Positions 43,301 through 55,600 of a DNA stretch of 64,000 nucleotides are shown here, piece after piece. The position numbers and the translations under genes are program-made. The notes beneath the pieces were generated by a model, which was not told the origin of the DNA, searched no databases, and saw only the letters and a list, made by a program, of their open reading frames with translations. This DNA is from Gyromitra esculenta (taxonomy: Eukaryota; Ascomycota; Pezizomycetes; Pezizales; Discinaceae), in the NCBI GenBank assembly GCA_038503075.1, contig JBCAML010000003.1, positions 2,542,001-2,606,000 of the forward strand, written 5' to 3'. Within the stretch, counting starts at the first letter, position 1. Each line of letters opens with the position of its first letter.

Positions 43301-43938
43301 CGATAATGAAGGTGTAGTAGCAAACGCGGAGATCTAATCATCCATCTAGTCAGCCAAACACCAAAAGTCTCCAGTCCGAGTCCAAGAACCGCTGTGAGAA
43401 CTAACAGGAAACTGTCTTCTCCCATTATTGATTGTTACGGTAGTCTGACACCTCGGAAGACCAGTCTTTTTCTCTGGCTTGTCCAGCGCCCACACCTTTA
43501 GGACTGGCTCATTACTCAGGTCTTCGCTTACGGTCACGAGAAGAGCCGTCCCGCCCACTTGCTTAATATGCCTGATACTGCCCGAGTGATCGTAGTTCTG
43601 CTCGTGGGTCGGAAAAGAGCGAACGATCCTGAAAGAGGAATTGCAGATGTGAACATGACCCGTAGAGGTCCCGAGAAAGATGCTGTCAGAGCCAGAGGCT
43701 ATTGCAGTTATGTCTGCACCCTACAAAATGTTAACCAACTTAGCCAACTCACTCTGAGTTTGGCAAGGAAAGCTCAGACCTCGAAGAGCGGTCGTGGAGG
43801 TGCGTTATCAGCTTCATCAGGTGCTTTGACTGGAGTGACTGTGAAGAAGTTGAATGATTTCCACTACGGAGACGAGATTAGCAATTAGTAGGGAAGCTGC
43901 GAGGGCGAAAGCGATGTATATACCGAAGTCAATGCCAT
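40327..43938 (-). CDS. VPS11: Vps11/Pep5, HOPS and CORVET core subunit with RING finger
   Basis: The start is a five-codon exon (MALTS, 43938-43924) spliced over 60 nt to WKSFNFFTVTPVKAP at 43863. This reproduces the WKxFNFF start usual for Vps11. An N-terminal beta-propeller follows (SGSDSIFLGTSTGHVHI, ALLVTVSEDLSNEPVLKVW, CQTTVTINNGRRQFPI). A long alpha-solenoid then includes the clathrin-type segment NLYILAINLAQKAGV through GDWDGSMQWYIKALG. A Pro/Thr-rich insert lies near 41640-41740. At the C-terminus a RING-H2 domain reads CQAC, FLCKHSFHQRC and CLTC, completed across an intron near 40600-40645. The end is DFFGRGVMATPPVLPQ. Vps11 scaffolds the tethers for endosome and vacuole fusion, and its RING is the binding point for Vps18. 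Length is about 980 residues. Confidence 0.95.
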
Positions 43939-44332
43939 CGTAAGGACTATAAGTGTTCAGCTTAACGATTGTTGATGCTGTTGAGGCTCTCGAGCTTGAG
44001 GATCTCTAACCCTGACGTTACGAAGCTATTGAGCCTCAGGCTTGGCACTGCGCTGTTGGCAGAGTTGTTTCATGATTGGGAGGCAAAAAAAAAATACTGG
44101 TCTTTCGAAATAATGGTTTTATATCGTATCTTATATTGATCATAGTATGAATTCTTAAATTTAGTTACGGCTATAACATTTTAACTTGTGATTTAACTAC
44201 AATTCGTAGCCCACCAGAAATACAGTGTTCACCACACCCGGGTGGTAACCAACCAATCGATATAGCATATTTTTTTGGACTTGAAATTAAATTTAACTAA
44301 TAAAATCTACACTAGGAATTTATGTCCCATGT
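43939..44332. other. Intergenic, VPS11 promoter and F-box gene 3' flank
   Basis: This 394-bp stretch is AT-rich from 44090 on and shows no gene or clear motif. Confidence 0.6.
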
Positions 44333-46368
44333 CTAATCGTCCTCGGAGTCCTCCGAACTATCTTCCTCCTCTATAATCGGTGATATTAGTTTCTATCAAA
44401 AGCTCTGCCTGCGGTCTCAAACATACCTCTCCACATCGTAAAAACGAACGAACCACCTTTACCAGTGATCTCACTCTCAATGGCGTTCTTATCACTGTTT
44501 GACATAGAGTCTTGGCTGTACATTATTTCCAACTGCATCCCCCTCTTATCATCCAAGGTCTTTACGAATCCCATAATCCCTGCTGCTGTGAACTTGCTCA
44601 CGGCCTGAAAACTAAGTAGCTTTAAGCTCCTAAGCTTGGCTAAATCGTCCCAAACCGCGTCTGTAATATGATACCCGCTGACCCAGAACTCCTCGAGAAG
44701 TGGCAAGGCTTTCGCAATCATACAGATATGAATATCCGTGAAATAGTCGGATACATCGACTAGGCGTAACCCCCGAAGGTTCCGCAAGCTACATAACGAT
44801 TCAACTAGTGTTTCGATATCGTCACGAACACAATTTCCTGCATCGCCATTAAGCGATAGTGATTGCAGGCTTGGGTGGCTTTTAAGAGCTTCATGAAATT
44901 CCCTGTTGGGAATCATATCGTATCCTGACACTTCCAGGTGCTGGAGTTTGATTTCTGGGTTCAATAAAACAGCTGTTGCAGCCTTTGGCCCCGACTCTAG
45001 ACCCTGCAACATCAGGTTTTGTAGGCCTTTGCAGGAGCGTAACCATTGCGCTATTTCCTCGAGGGCTGTAGACAACTCTGGGCGCTCGGCGTATCTAAGC
45101 ACCTCATCCTTCAACAAAACTGTCTCAAGAAGAATGGCCTCCTTCAGCTGAGGTAGGGCAGCGAGTGATTCGGTTTTGAGGCCGTGCAACTTGAGCACAC
45201 GCAAAGATGAACAGTGACTTTCCAGGGCTTGAAGAGACATTTCCCCCATAAAATCACCGATAACCTCAACAGTCTCCAGAGTATTGCGACGAAGCCCATT
45301 GAAAAACTTGGCGCAATCATCGTCGTTATCTTGACCTATCCTATTCGGCGTCAAAATCTAATTCAAATCTAATTCAACTAGGAAATAGGATGTCTATTTA
45401 CCAGTTGTATAGATATAGACTTTTAAAATTTGGACAACTTTGTTTTAAAGCTGTGTGACACCCTTCTAGAGCTCTTCCGTCGTATAATCTTAAGGCTTTT
45501 AATTTTGGAAGTCGAGCTATCCACTTTTCCAGTTCCGGCTTAGTAACTACATAATAATTAGTAAATTCGCATTTCTGCGTGATTGTAGGGAATATGCGTA
45601 CGTTCGCCACCCAGTTCTTCCAAAAACAGCGTGTGCTTGGTGATTTCTAGATCAAATCAGCAACCCACTCGCGTGAAAACGCCTATGAAACGAATACCTT
45701 CACCAACTGCAATAGGTATTTTTTCTGAAACCAGTCTACTAAACGTCCGCCGTGAATTTGAAATAGTTGCCATTATTTGAAATTTCTTTAGGTCCTTAGT
45801 AAATAGTGTCCTTTAACCACTCACAGCTGAGAGTTAGCATTACAAATGAATTTTTGAGAAAACAACTATAAAAACCTTACTTCTGGTGCTTTGTAAATTT
45901 CCCGTTGAGTTCTTCCAAGAGCCCTGTGAAATCTTGGAGATCCAGCACACGAATGTATCTGCAGTACGGAAAAATCGTCTTGCCCTCCATAGTAGATAAA
46001 ATGATAGATCTCCAGAGCATAGCCCATCTACGTGTTTGTTCATCAGGCTTCTTGCCTTGCGCTTCCATTTCATTGGCCCTCTTTACTGGTGCCAAATCTT
46101 GCATTCTACCGATTATGCCCACCGGGTTATTCGGATTCAGGTTTTCTTCTCATAGAAGCATTATTAACTTACTTGTAGAGATTTGCTAAACCTAGCGCTG
46201 CAAACTGCTTACTACAGAGAGCGAATTTGAAGAGCGTGTCGAAGTCGCGCGCGTGCCATAGTTGGATAGATATTTGATTTAAGACATCTAGAGCAATTAG
46301 CCGACACCCGTTTTGGGGCTATGATTGTTTTGAACAGACTACGAACCGTCGGGAAGTGTTATAGCCAT
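44333..46368 (-). CDS. F-box protein with degenerate leucine-rich repeats
   Basis: About seven exons can be chained. Exon 1 (46368-46347) encodes MAITLPD and joins exon 2 at 46287 to give LPDDVLNQISIQL...FALCSKQFAALGLANLY, a clear F-box. Further exons add PYCRYIRVLDLQDFTGLLEE and ELEKWIARLPKLKALRLYDG. The long exon (to about 44425) carries irregular LRRs, such as LRVLKLHGLKTESLAALPQL and LQNLMLQGLESG. A final exon adds an acidic tail, EEDSSEDSEDD, ending at 44333. The order matches a large fungal F-box/LRR family. F-box proteins bind Skp1 and bring targets to SCF ubiquitin ligases. The target here is unknown. One intron has a perfect TACTAAT branch site. Weak points are the unusual GTTCGT donor of exon 1 and the exact borders near 45.65-45.85 kb. 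Confidence 0.8.
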
Positions 46369-47460
46369 TGCGGAAAGGTATGTTACTGTATACGATGGTG
46401 GTTGAGAACCACGCATGAAGCTAGAGTCACCAAAGGATGATATCCGGAAGCAATGGCTTGGCTTGGCTTGCGTCACGTGGGTTCTACTTTTACGCGTCCT
46501 TTTATACCACGTGATGATTTCCGGAATAATATCTTGTAGCCGAGAAAGATATTTCTAAGATTGAAGATTACTTCAATATTAATCGATTGAAAACAATCGC
46601 AAGAGGCTGCTGCAAGCCTAGGTGTTAGCTTTATAGTATTCGAGTGATATAGAGTGATGCAACGTGTTAGAGTATTATATGAACTCGAGTGAGTAGACTT
46701 CGCTAAGAATCACTTTTATAAAGGTGGGCTAGAGGTTCGGAGTTGTGTGAGTATTGGATTGGACTTTACACACGTACGCGGAGGTAGTTCTAACATCTTA
46801 TAATGCAAAGTTTGATCTACATGTGGGTCTAGATACAATGAAACTCACACTACTAATCTTGGGTCATAATTAAAAACCCGGAATATGGTTGTGACCACAT
46901 ACCTCATCTAAATTTTGATCTAATGCAACTCAGCATCTGGAAATCTTTTTTAGTACTTTATATTATGTAGCTAATTATTGATTTTTACTTCGGTCATGGT
47001 TGGCTTCATTGGCGGTGAACTGCAGAAGTGTATGCTGTCGCTAGTGTTGACTGTCGGTACATGTTGACTGTCGGTACATGTTATATGTAAAGAAGATCCT
47101 TACCCAATCTTGAGCAGCTAAGTGACATCGATCCTCATTCTCGAACCCTTCCTCACAAAGCTATACTTGGATTCACGAGTGATAAATTGTGACTCCTACG
47201 CTATTGCATATTCCTTGGTCCCAATCACCGAACCAAGAGATGGATAGTTAAAAGTAAGCTCTGCCTATTTAACCATCTACATAAATGCGCCTATGGAGAT
47301 TTATAATGAGTATGTTTCCTTCGTTGAATGAAGGCGCGGTTATATGAACTAACGCCATAAATAATGCACAGTTGAGATAAGAGGTCGAAAAAACGCAAAA
47401 AAACGCAGAAAATTAAAAACATGAAAATTAAAGCATCAAGCCATTTCCCCTACTTGATAA
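46369..47460. other. Intergenic, promoter of the F-box gene and 3' flank of the 7TM-RGS gene
   Basis: No gene is seen. Two CACGTG-type sites occur near 46476 (GTCACGTGGG) and 46510 (CCACGTGATG), roughly 110-140 bp upstream of the F-box ATG. The rest is AT-rich, with a small tandem repeat at 47046. Confidence 0.55.
47046..47079. repeat. Two tandem 17-bp units (GTTGACTGTCGGTACAT)
   Basis: Two perfect 17-bp copies stand head to tail, followed by a partial third (GTTATAT). This is non-coding sequence. Confidence 0.85.
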
Positions 47461-49734
47461 TTATCCTCCTGCATCCTTTTTCCGAAAGTATCTTCTCCAT
47501 CTCCAACTTATTGGCGGGGATATTGTTCCACCTACGCCTATCAAAGAACGCTCGGCCGCAGGCAAGGAATCGACATAACTAAGTACCCGATATAAGTTAG
47601 TATAGCTTTTCATATCAGAATTTCAGAGCTATAGACATACCGAATCCAAGTATTTGTCAAAACCAACTGCTTTACTGCCATCTCAGCCCTATCGAATACA
47701 CCAGCACCAAACCCCATGGGAAGTTCACGTGGCGGTGGAGATATAATGACTGAGTTTTTTCGCGGTGGGGTTGGTGGTCTTTCGTCGTTATACTCGCGCC
47801 CTCGCAACCCTTGGACTTCCCGGAAACCCCTCTTATCAGGCATTCGTCTCGCATTAGCGAGTACGTCATCCGCAAACGGTACTATCATAGCTTTTGTTCC
47901 ATTAGGAAATAAATTCACCGGCTGACATCTCTGGGAAACTAAGCCGGAGCCTCCGAAAACCCAGTTTAGTGGGAGGTAGACATCCTCTTCAAGATTCAAT
48001 GGGAAAGCTGACGATTCACGATGAACAAGAGTATTGAATATTTGCTCTGCAGTATCATAGAGCGAGCGGATGACAGGTAATGGCATTTCTCCGTTACGTG
48101 CTTTGATTTCCGATAACTTCCATTTTTCCTTCCAGCTCTCAACTCGCTTGAGAAAAAGAATGTTCTCGCCGGTGAAGTCCTTGGTTGCTGCGAACTCTTC
48201 CAAGCGATCGATATCGTCTCGTAGTGCTATCTCTAGTGCTGCTATGCTGTATTTGGAGAATTTGGTATGGCCGGGCTCTTCCCGGGCTTTCCGTTGGCGC
48301 TTCTTAAATTCCCATATCTCAATGATGGGAAAGAAAAGTATTATAAATTCCATCGCACCCAGACCGGGCACAAACCTAAACCCATTCAGTTAAGATTATG
48401 CACTATTGATCATTGATAGGTCGGGACATACCACAGACCAGGAGGCCAATAGGAGTTCATCACATAGAAATTCGGTGTAAACAAGGTAGAAAGCCACAGT
48501 GGTAAGGCAGGAAGACTGTAGAGCCAAAGGTATGTCAAAAAACTACTGATTCCCAAAGGGGGGATTCAAAAAAGCTAACGGAAAGAAATGGAAATGGAAA
48601 TGGAAGAGGAAGAGAGATCTAGCCCGGATTTCCTCTTCTTTTGAATAAAAGGCACGAACCTAAAGAGAATAGCCAGAGTTGTCTGAAGACGCCATCTATG
48701 CGTATCCTGTATCTTTCTTATCTTGAAGAGAATCAGGGGCCCATAACCATAAGTCCAGACCGCTTGCCAAATACCTGAGGGAAACCTAAGTAAACGTTAA
48801 AAATATCCTCAAGAAGTGCCGACCTCGGGCATTATGAAGTGGAAATCATGCATGCACTGTGGCTCGGATACAGCCCAAGAGGCGTCAGTTGGGTGTGGGT
48901 GACACGTACCATTCCCACCCAGCCCGGCATTCGAAGCGGGTTGCTGCTCTTCCGACCAACCCAAAACCTGTATGGAATCGTCGAGACGCAAGGAAAATAC
49001 CTAATGCTATCAAAAACTTTGTTGTGATACAGTCAGCAGAGTAAAATATGCCAGATTTAGCGTAGCCGCACGACGCCTTGATGGAAAGATTTCCTGTTTC
49101 TGTTTGGGTTGTACCTGCAGGCCTGTGCCGACGGCAATAATGATGTACGTTTTCTTCAAAATGCAAACGTCCCGCCACAAATACCAGCATCGGAGGAAGA
49201 AATTTTTCGAAGCATATGTTTCCTTCGGGGCGTTTGCCGATTCTGGATCCTTGGAGCGCAACCAGACGAGGTGTTTCTGCCCCCAAAATAGACTAAAAAG
49301 CTGCATGTTCTGTGCTTGGAAAAGCGCAATACCGAGTCTAACGCAATAGTTAATAAAAAAATATATACAATTAGTAACCCATACGTATTTAGTAGGGATT
49401 TTAAATAAAATGTGCCTTACGGAAGACATATGTTCATAACCCAGAATTCAAAGCTACAAGGCAGCACTCCGTTTAAAGGATAAACAAGAATGTCGAAGCT
49501 TAGTTGCAGGTGTAGCATAAGCAATGCCGAACACACCAAGGGAACATTCTTCAAGCGTATGAAGGGAAGGTGTCGATGTGTAAGGAAGATGACCAGACCA
49601 ATGGCAAAAACCACCGTCCAGAGCACAAATACAGCGATGTATATCCTACCAACACTGTTTAATCGCAAGTGCCCATAGTTTGGAGGTTGTATTAAGTCCA
49701 TGACAGCCTGCATAGAATCATCCATGGTAGGCAT
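47461..49734 (-). CDS. Seven-transmembrane protein with a C-terminal RGS-like domain
   Basis: The start is ATG 49734 (MPTMDDSMQAVMDLIQP). Hydrophobic spans follow: VFVLWTVVFAIGLVIFL, PLVCSALLMLHLQLSFDIL, FWVMNICLP joined to IALFQAQN, TYIIIAVGTGLQ, then GYGPLILFKIRKIQDTHRWR, LPALPLWLST with NSYWPPGLW, and MEFIILFFPIIEIW. The cytosolic part has KYSIAALEIALRDDIDRLEE, ENILFLKRVESWKEKW and a helical segment typical of RGS domains. A PPTPPRKN stretch interrupts the latter half. A last exon (stop at 47461) is inferred from a good donor and branch site. The pattern matches fungal 7TM-RGS proteins such as Magnaporthe Rgs7. It would act at the plasma membrane, linking a receptor-like module to G-alpha GTPase activation. 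No ligand can be inferred. Confidence 0.8.
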
Positions 49735-51792
49735 TGTAGAGGCGATTCCCTCTCGAAGATCCTGTCTAAGAGAAAAGGGAAAGTAATAAAAGCACCCAAA
49801 AAAAAATTAAATTTTCAACCGTGAATTCTCATAAAAAAGAAAACAAAAAAGGGAAGAACAGGGGGAAAGAGAACCGGCTTGCGGCGAGATGGGGAAGAAA
49901 AAGAAAAAGAAACGGCCTGGCCGTTAGAAACAAAACTAATGCCCCTCCACGGTCTTCATGGGCGGTTCAACGAACACACGATCATGAATAAGAATTGAAG
50001 GACAGAAGAAAACCCGGAAAGTAATGAGAATACATTCAACTATATTGATTTTACGTGATGCCCTCCATCCAACCTACGTGGTCCAAAACACATCAGGGAG
50101 CAGGGAATGAGGAGTGCGGTGAGGGTCTGAGCCAAAAAGCAGTGGATCAGCGTGGGTAAAAGTGAAAACAGAAATCTGATACACGTCAAGGTTGGATGGA
50201 GGTTAGAACGACCAGGTTAGGGGGAGAACATGATGCTGAAACTCAGAACCGTTACTTCCACACGATGACTACACGCATGAACCCTCCTGCTCATTTATCT
50301 GGCGAGAAGTCTTTGACACAGGATTCAACTTTGGTTCGGATTGATTGAGCTTCGCTGCGCCTGGGAAGATCGCCCTGCTTCTCGCCTGTTTCCGAAGAGA
50401 TCCATGTTCCGGGTGGTAGGATTATGATCAGATGGAATGTGCATAAACAAACAGGAGTCCACGTTCCCATAGTGCTAGTACACACAAGCGAAGATGAATT
50501 CCCGAGCCCTGGCCAAATGGCATAGGCAACACTCTACTCTATTGGTACCCGAACTGCGGTTATACAGAGTAGTAGACCACACTAGGTATGCAGGTACCAA
50601 ATCGCTAGTCTCCTTTGCCCAAGCCACGTGACTCGCCTAGGTGCCCCTTGGCTTGAAGAAGAGGCACGGAACAAGACTTAAAACCATGTTGCCCATCAGG
50701 TACACACGGTAGATAGAGTGGCCACTGACCGGTTCCCAATCCACGGCCCTTTTGCCGACTTAGTCTGCCTCTGCTATGCGGGGTTTCTTCCCCCCCTCTG
50801 CATACCCTTTTAGCCCGTGTGCAACTTTCGATAGTGGTTCTACGCACCTTCTCTTAAATACATATAGTAGTACATGTATCTTCCCTAACTTCAGGCACCA
50901 TTTGCCATTGAGATCAAACGACGTGCATCGGGTTTGATCGTCATATTCTAACGGGATGGGTACCGAACTGGTTCCGATCTCCCGATACACGTAGTGACCA
51001 GTGGCGATGTCAGCATCACACATTCATGCTGAAGCAAGTCATTCATCAGTCAGCATCGCTAATTATCCGAGGGGATTTGAGTTGCTCAAGGTTATCGCCA
51101 CAGCGTTTATCGAGCTTATGCGCCTGAAAATAGACTAGATGACGACGCAAAGCCAAATACCGATAAAGTGACTTTTGACAGTACGTTTCGTTAGCATCAT
51201 CTCGCTTGCGGTCTACATCGAGGGCTCTGGTTTCAAACCGTCCTTTCATGTTGTCGCACCAGGAAGTGGGCAATGAAACGCACACGTGAACTTCCTGGTT
51301 GCTTTAGCTGAGTGATGTCCGGTGACGCCCCTGCAATTCGGGCAGGTGACTGGCAGAACAACGCGTACTGACTCTGCTTCTGCAACCTCTGGATGATGAC
51401 TATCAAATACCTTCAAATTTGTGCTTCAATAGCTGGCGGTAGGCTTTATCCGTCCTTTATAGGTTGGGGTCCTTCAGTGGTCTGGAATATGCGAACTGTA
51501 GGGATACATGTAGTAGTTGGCCCCCAAAGAGGCCTCATTGGAAACTTGGGACAAGGTCAATTCATGTAAGTTCATTATATCATTTCTTATCATCCACTAA
51601 TAGAAGACCCACTTCATAGCACCACTGCCAGAAACCCTGTAGCTACCACACACCGAACTGAGAGAATGTAACAAAATAAAGGAAATAGGTATTCATAAAG
51701 ACCCAGAAAAAAACACCACCCTGAACCTATCAACCATTTCTCAACCCAACCGATTTACCCAACCCAACCCAATACTCATAATAACCTTAAAT
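49735..51792. other. Intergenic between the 7TM-RGS gene and RNR1
   Basis: This 2-kb stretch shows no supported gene. It contains the promoter of the 7TM-RGS gene and two TACATGTA octamers (50871, 51505). The T-poor, C/A-rich tail near 51690-51790 lies just beyond the RNR1 stop. Minus-strand frames of about 80 codons (50605-51285) show no domain. Confidence 0.55.
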
Positions 51793-54700
51793 TTAACCGG
51801 AGCACATCACACATTCCTCCTTGTTTTCAATGCTGCAAGCCAACACAGCATCAGCATAGATATCTACTTCCCTTTCCTCACTCAAGTTTTTTGTATCCTC
51901 CTCCTGGCTCCTCTTATTCTCCAGCTCCTCCAATCCATCAACCGCAGCAGGGTCAGCAAGTGGTTCCGTCGCCAACAAAGTGGGCGACGCTTCTGACTTC
52001 TCTGAGTCGGCATCATCAGGGGACGCAGCCGCTACGGATCCAGGAGGGACGGAAGTGGAAACTGAACGGGGAGGGGGGGGAGGGGGGCCGCCGACAGAAA
52101 CTACTCGAGCGACAGGTTTAGTAGCCATCATCGGGCGAGGGATAGCTGTCTGGGAAGAGTAGCCGGCGTTGGGGATACGTTTCTTTCCCGGAAGGGTGCG
52201 GGCGACTGCCGTGTCCTCGACTTTGAGGGCTTCTTGGTCGACAGTGAATTGCTGGGACAAACCGTTAGAAGAAATCCTCACGAGTGTTTCTTAGGAGATA
52301 AATGGGAATAGGATGAAAATTTGATCAGAGAGCTATAGGATTTGGATATTTCATGTGGCGGGTCTTAATTCGCCTCATAAACACGGACCAAATAATTCTC
52401 ATCATGCAAACCGAAAGCGGGTGAACGGTGGGTAGGACGAGAGAAGGGGTAAAACTTACGATAGCAGCCGCAGCAGCCTGAGTGCGGAGGTAGTACATCC
52501 CCGTTTTCAAGCCCAACTTCCACCCATAAAAGTGCATCGACGTCAATTTACCCATGGTAGGGTTCTGAATATGAATGTTGAGTGACTGGGACTGATCGAT
52601 GAAAGCACCACGATCCGCCGCCATTTCGAGAATCTTCTTCTGAGAGATTTCCCACACAGTCTTGTAGAGTGCCTTGATGTCATCGGGAATATTTGGAACA
52701 CCCTGAATGGAACCATTGTTGGCAATGATACGGTTCTTCATGTTATCGCTCCACAAGCCCATATCGACCAAGTCCTTCAGCAACCAGGGGTTGACAATCT
52801 GGAATTCACCAGCCAAGACACGACGAGAGTAAATATTAGATGTATAGGGCTCGAAGCATTCGTTGAATCCGAGAATTTGAGAAGTTGATGCAGTAGGCAT
52901 AGGTGCGACGAGAAGAGAGTTACGGAGACCGTGCTTCTTGACCTTTGCCTTCAATTCATCCCAGTCCCACAAGTCGGTTGGGGTGACATTCCACATGTCA
53001 TATTGAAGAATACCCTTGGAAGCTGGTGAGCCTTCATAACTTGAGTATGGACCATCAACCTCAGCCAACTCGGTAGAAGCCTCAACAGCAGCATGATAGA
53101 TCGTTTCAAAAATCTGAATGTTGAGTTGTTTTGCCTCCGGGGATTCGAAAGGCAAACGAAGAGCAAGGAAGGCATCAGCAAGACCTAAAATATACCAAAT
53201 TAGCCAAATACATTAAACTAGATCAGCGGATAAAATACGAACCTTGGACACCAACTGCGATAGGTCTGTGTCTCATGTTACTCCTCTTTGCCTCCTCGAC
53301 TGGGTAATAGTTCACATCGATAATCTTGTTCAAGTTCCTTGTTACAACCTTAACAACATCGTGTAACCTAGCAAAATCATACTGGCCACCCTGAACATCC
53401 ACAAAAGTTGGCAGAGCAACGGAAGCCAAGTTACAAACAGCAACTTCGTCGGGAGAACTGTACTCGACAATTTCTGTGCAAAGGTTGGAAGACCTGATGG
53501 TTCCGAGATTCTGCTGGTTCGACTTGCGATTGCAGGCATCTTTGTACAAGATAAAAGGATTGCCGGTCTCAGTTTGAGTCTCTAGGATAGCATACCAGAG
53601 CTTCTGGGCCTTCATCGTTTGACGGGGAAGGCCTGGAGTCTTTTCGTATTTGTTGTAGAGAGCTTCGAACTCGTCACCCCAGACATCAGCAAGGCCGGGA
53701 GCCTCGCTGGGACAGAATAAACTCCAATCCCCGTTCTTCTCAACCCGCTTCATGAACAGATCAGGCACCCAAAGGGCATAGAACAGATCCCTAGCACGGA
53801 TCTAAGACGTATCTCCATCAGTAAAGTATAGTTAAAAGATAAACCGGGGTTTGCAAACCTCTTCCTTTCCGTGATTCTTCCTCAAATCTATAAATTCGAA
53901 GATATCTGCGTGCCACGGCTCAAGGTAGATAGCAAATGCGCCGGGCCTCTTGTTTCCTCCCTGGTCAACGTACCTCGCGGTATTGTTGTATACTCTCAAC
54001 ATAGGTACGATACCATTGGAGCTACCGTTTGTTCCCGCGATATAAGAACCAGTAGCACGAATGTTATGAATATTCAACCCGATACCACCGGCAGTCTTAG
54101 AAATCATAGCACAGATCTTAAGAGTGTCATAAATCCCTTCTATGGAATCCTCCTTCATCGCAACTAAGAAGCATGACGACAATTGTGGCTGAGGAGTTCC
54201 GGCATTGAAAAGGGTTGGCGAAGCATGGGTAAAGTGCTTGGCAGACATGAGGTTGTAGGTCTCGATAACCTTCTCAACATCCTCGCCATGGATTCCAACA
54301 GCCACTCGCATGAGCATGTGCTGCGGGCGCTCGGCAACTTGGCCATCAATACGGAGAAGGTAGGAACGCTCCAGGGTCTTAAAGCCGAAGTAATTGTAAT
54401 TGAAATCTTTGTCGTAGACAATGGCAGAATTCAATTCCGAAGAATGACGCATAACGGTTTCGTAGGTTTGGGCGGAGATCATAGGAGAAGGGCGGCCATT
54501 TTTCTAGATAAAGGTCAACTCGCTAGTACTAGGATTTGAGGGGAGTCCAAAACATACGGGATTAGCATAGTGGTATAGATCGCTTATGACCTGGGAAAAT
54601 TGTTTCTTGGTTTGTTTGTGCAAGTTGCTTACAGCAATGCGGGCAGCAAGAATGGCATAGTCGGGATGAGTGACGGTCATGTATGCTGCTGTTTCAGCTG

Positions 54701-55098
54701 CCTATTTGTTTATTTGATTTGTTTATTAGCTTAATTCTGTGGTATATACACCGCAGGCTTAAGAAATCACCCTCCCCCAATGATGTATATTTGGATTTTG
54801 AGTACTAACCAAGTTGTCTAACTCAACTGTGGTAACCCCCTGGTACACCCCCGAAATGACCTTCTGGGTGATAGTCGCAGCGTCCACATGTTCACTGTCT
54901 AGGCCATAACAAAGACGGGATACACGGGCAGTGATCTTATCGAACTGGACACGCTCCTTACGACCATCTATCAATTGTTCATGTTAGCTGCCTTAAATTC
55001 CTCGTAATTGCAATAGCCCCAAGCTGGAAAGCTGGCCCATAAATGCAACTATAGATATCTGCAAAGATTTCAACCATACCTCTTTTCCAGACATACAT
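51793..55098 (-). CDS. RNR1: Ribonucleoside-diphosphate reductase large subunit
   Basis: The start is a 19-nt exon (55098-55080, MYVWKR) spliced to 54967, giving [20 protein letters not shown], the usual Rnr1 N-terminus and ATP-cone activity site. Further exons are 54810-54967, 54558-54701, then long exons to 53832, 53223 and 52460, and a last one ending at 51793. Catalytic features are visible: the SSCFLVAM cysteine, NLCTEI (Asn-x-Cys-x-Glu radical site), [13 protein letters not shown] with the second redox cysteine, and [12 protein letters not shown] substrate loop. The C-terminus ends CVMCSG, the swinging CxxC redox pair. A Pro/Ser-rich linker of about 90 residues separates [17 protein letters not shown] from that tail. 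The enzyme makes dNDPs from NDPs with the small subunit in the cytosol. Two ACGCGT elements lie upstream. Confidence 0.97.
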
Positions 55099-55390
55099 AT
55101 CTGTGGTGCTTTGATGTTTTTTTTAGAAAAAGGAATTATAGTACTTGGAAGTCTGTGCGGAAAAGATAGCGTTTTTGAGGTATCGAGGAGGGGTATCCAA
55201 CAGTGTAGCACACCAATTCCTATACGCTTGCTGACCAGAAAAAAGAAGGAACCTGAAAAAATGCAAATAGATGAATTCAATTGAAGAAGTAGAAGCGGAG
55301 ATGGACTTGTGAAGACAAGATGCGGGGGGGAGAATGAGGAGAAAGAGAGACTGGAGCAGAGGGGGCGCGTTGTCTATAAGTTTTTCTCCA

Positions 55391-55396
55391 ACGCGT
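55391..55396. promoter_or_regulatory. ACGCGT element upstream of RNR1, proximal
   Basis: A perfect MCB hexamer lies 293 bp upstream of the RNR1 ATG. RNR1 is a classic MBF target in budding yeast. Confidence 0.45.
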
Positions 55397-55594
55397 AAAT
55401 TGGCTTGGCAAACACAGGTTTAGGGTTGCGCAATCCAGGCGTGATTTGTCAAGACGCAATGCAGGGGGGAGGCGCGTCAGGGTGGATTGTTGCCAGCCTG
55501 GGCGTGCTACACAATCCACCCCCCGGTCAGTTTGTCGGTCACTTTACGCGCTTTACTCGTTCCTCGATACAGATCGCGAACCGGCCTTGTTTCT

Positions 55595-55600
55595 ACGCGT
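55595..55600. promoter_or_regulatory. ACGCGT element upstream of RNR1, distal
   Basis: A second perfect hexamer lies 497 bp upstream of the ATG, with a near match (TTACGCGC) between the two at about 55544. Clustering of MCB sites is typical of MBF-regulated promoters. Confidence 0.45.
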
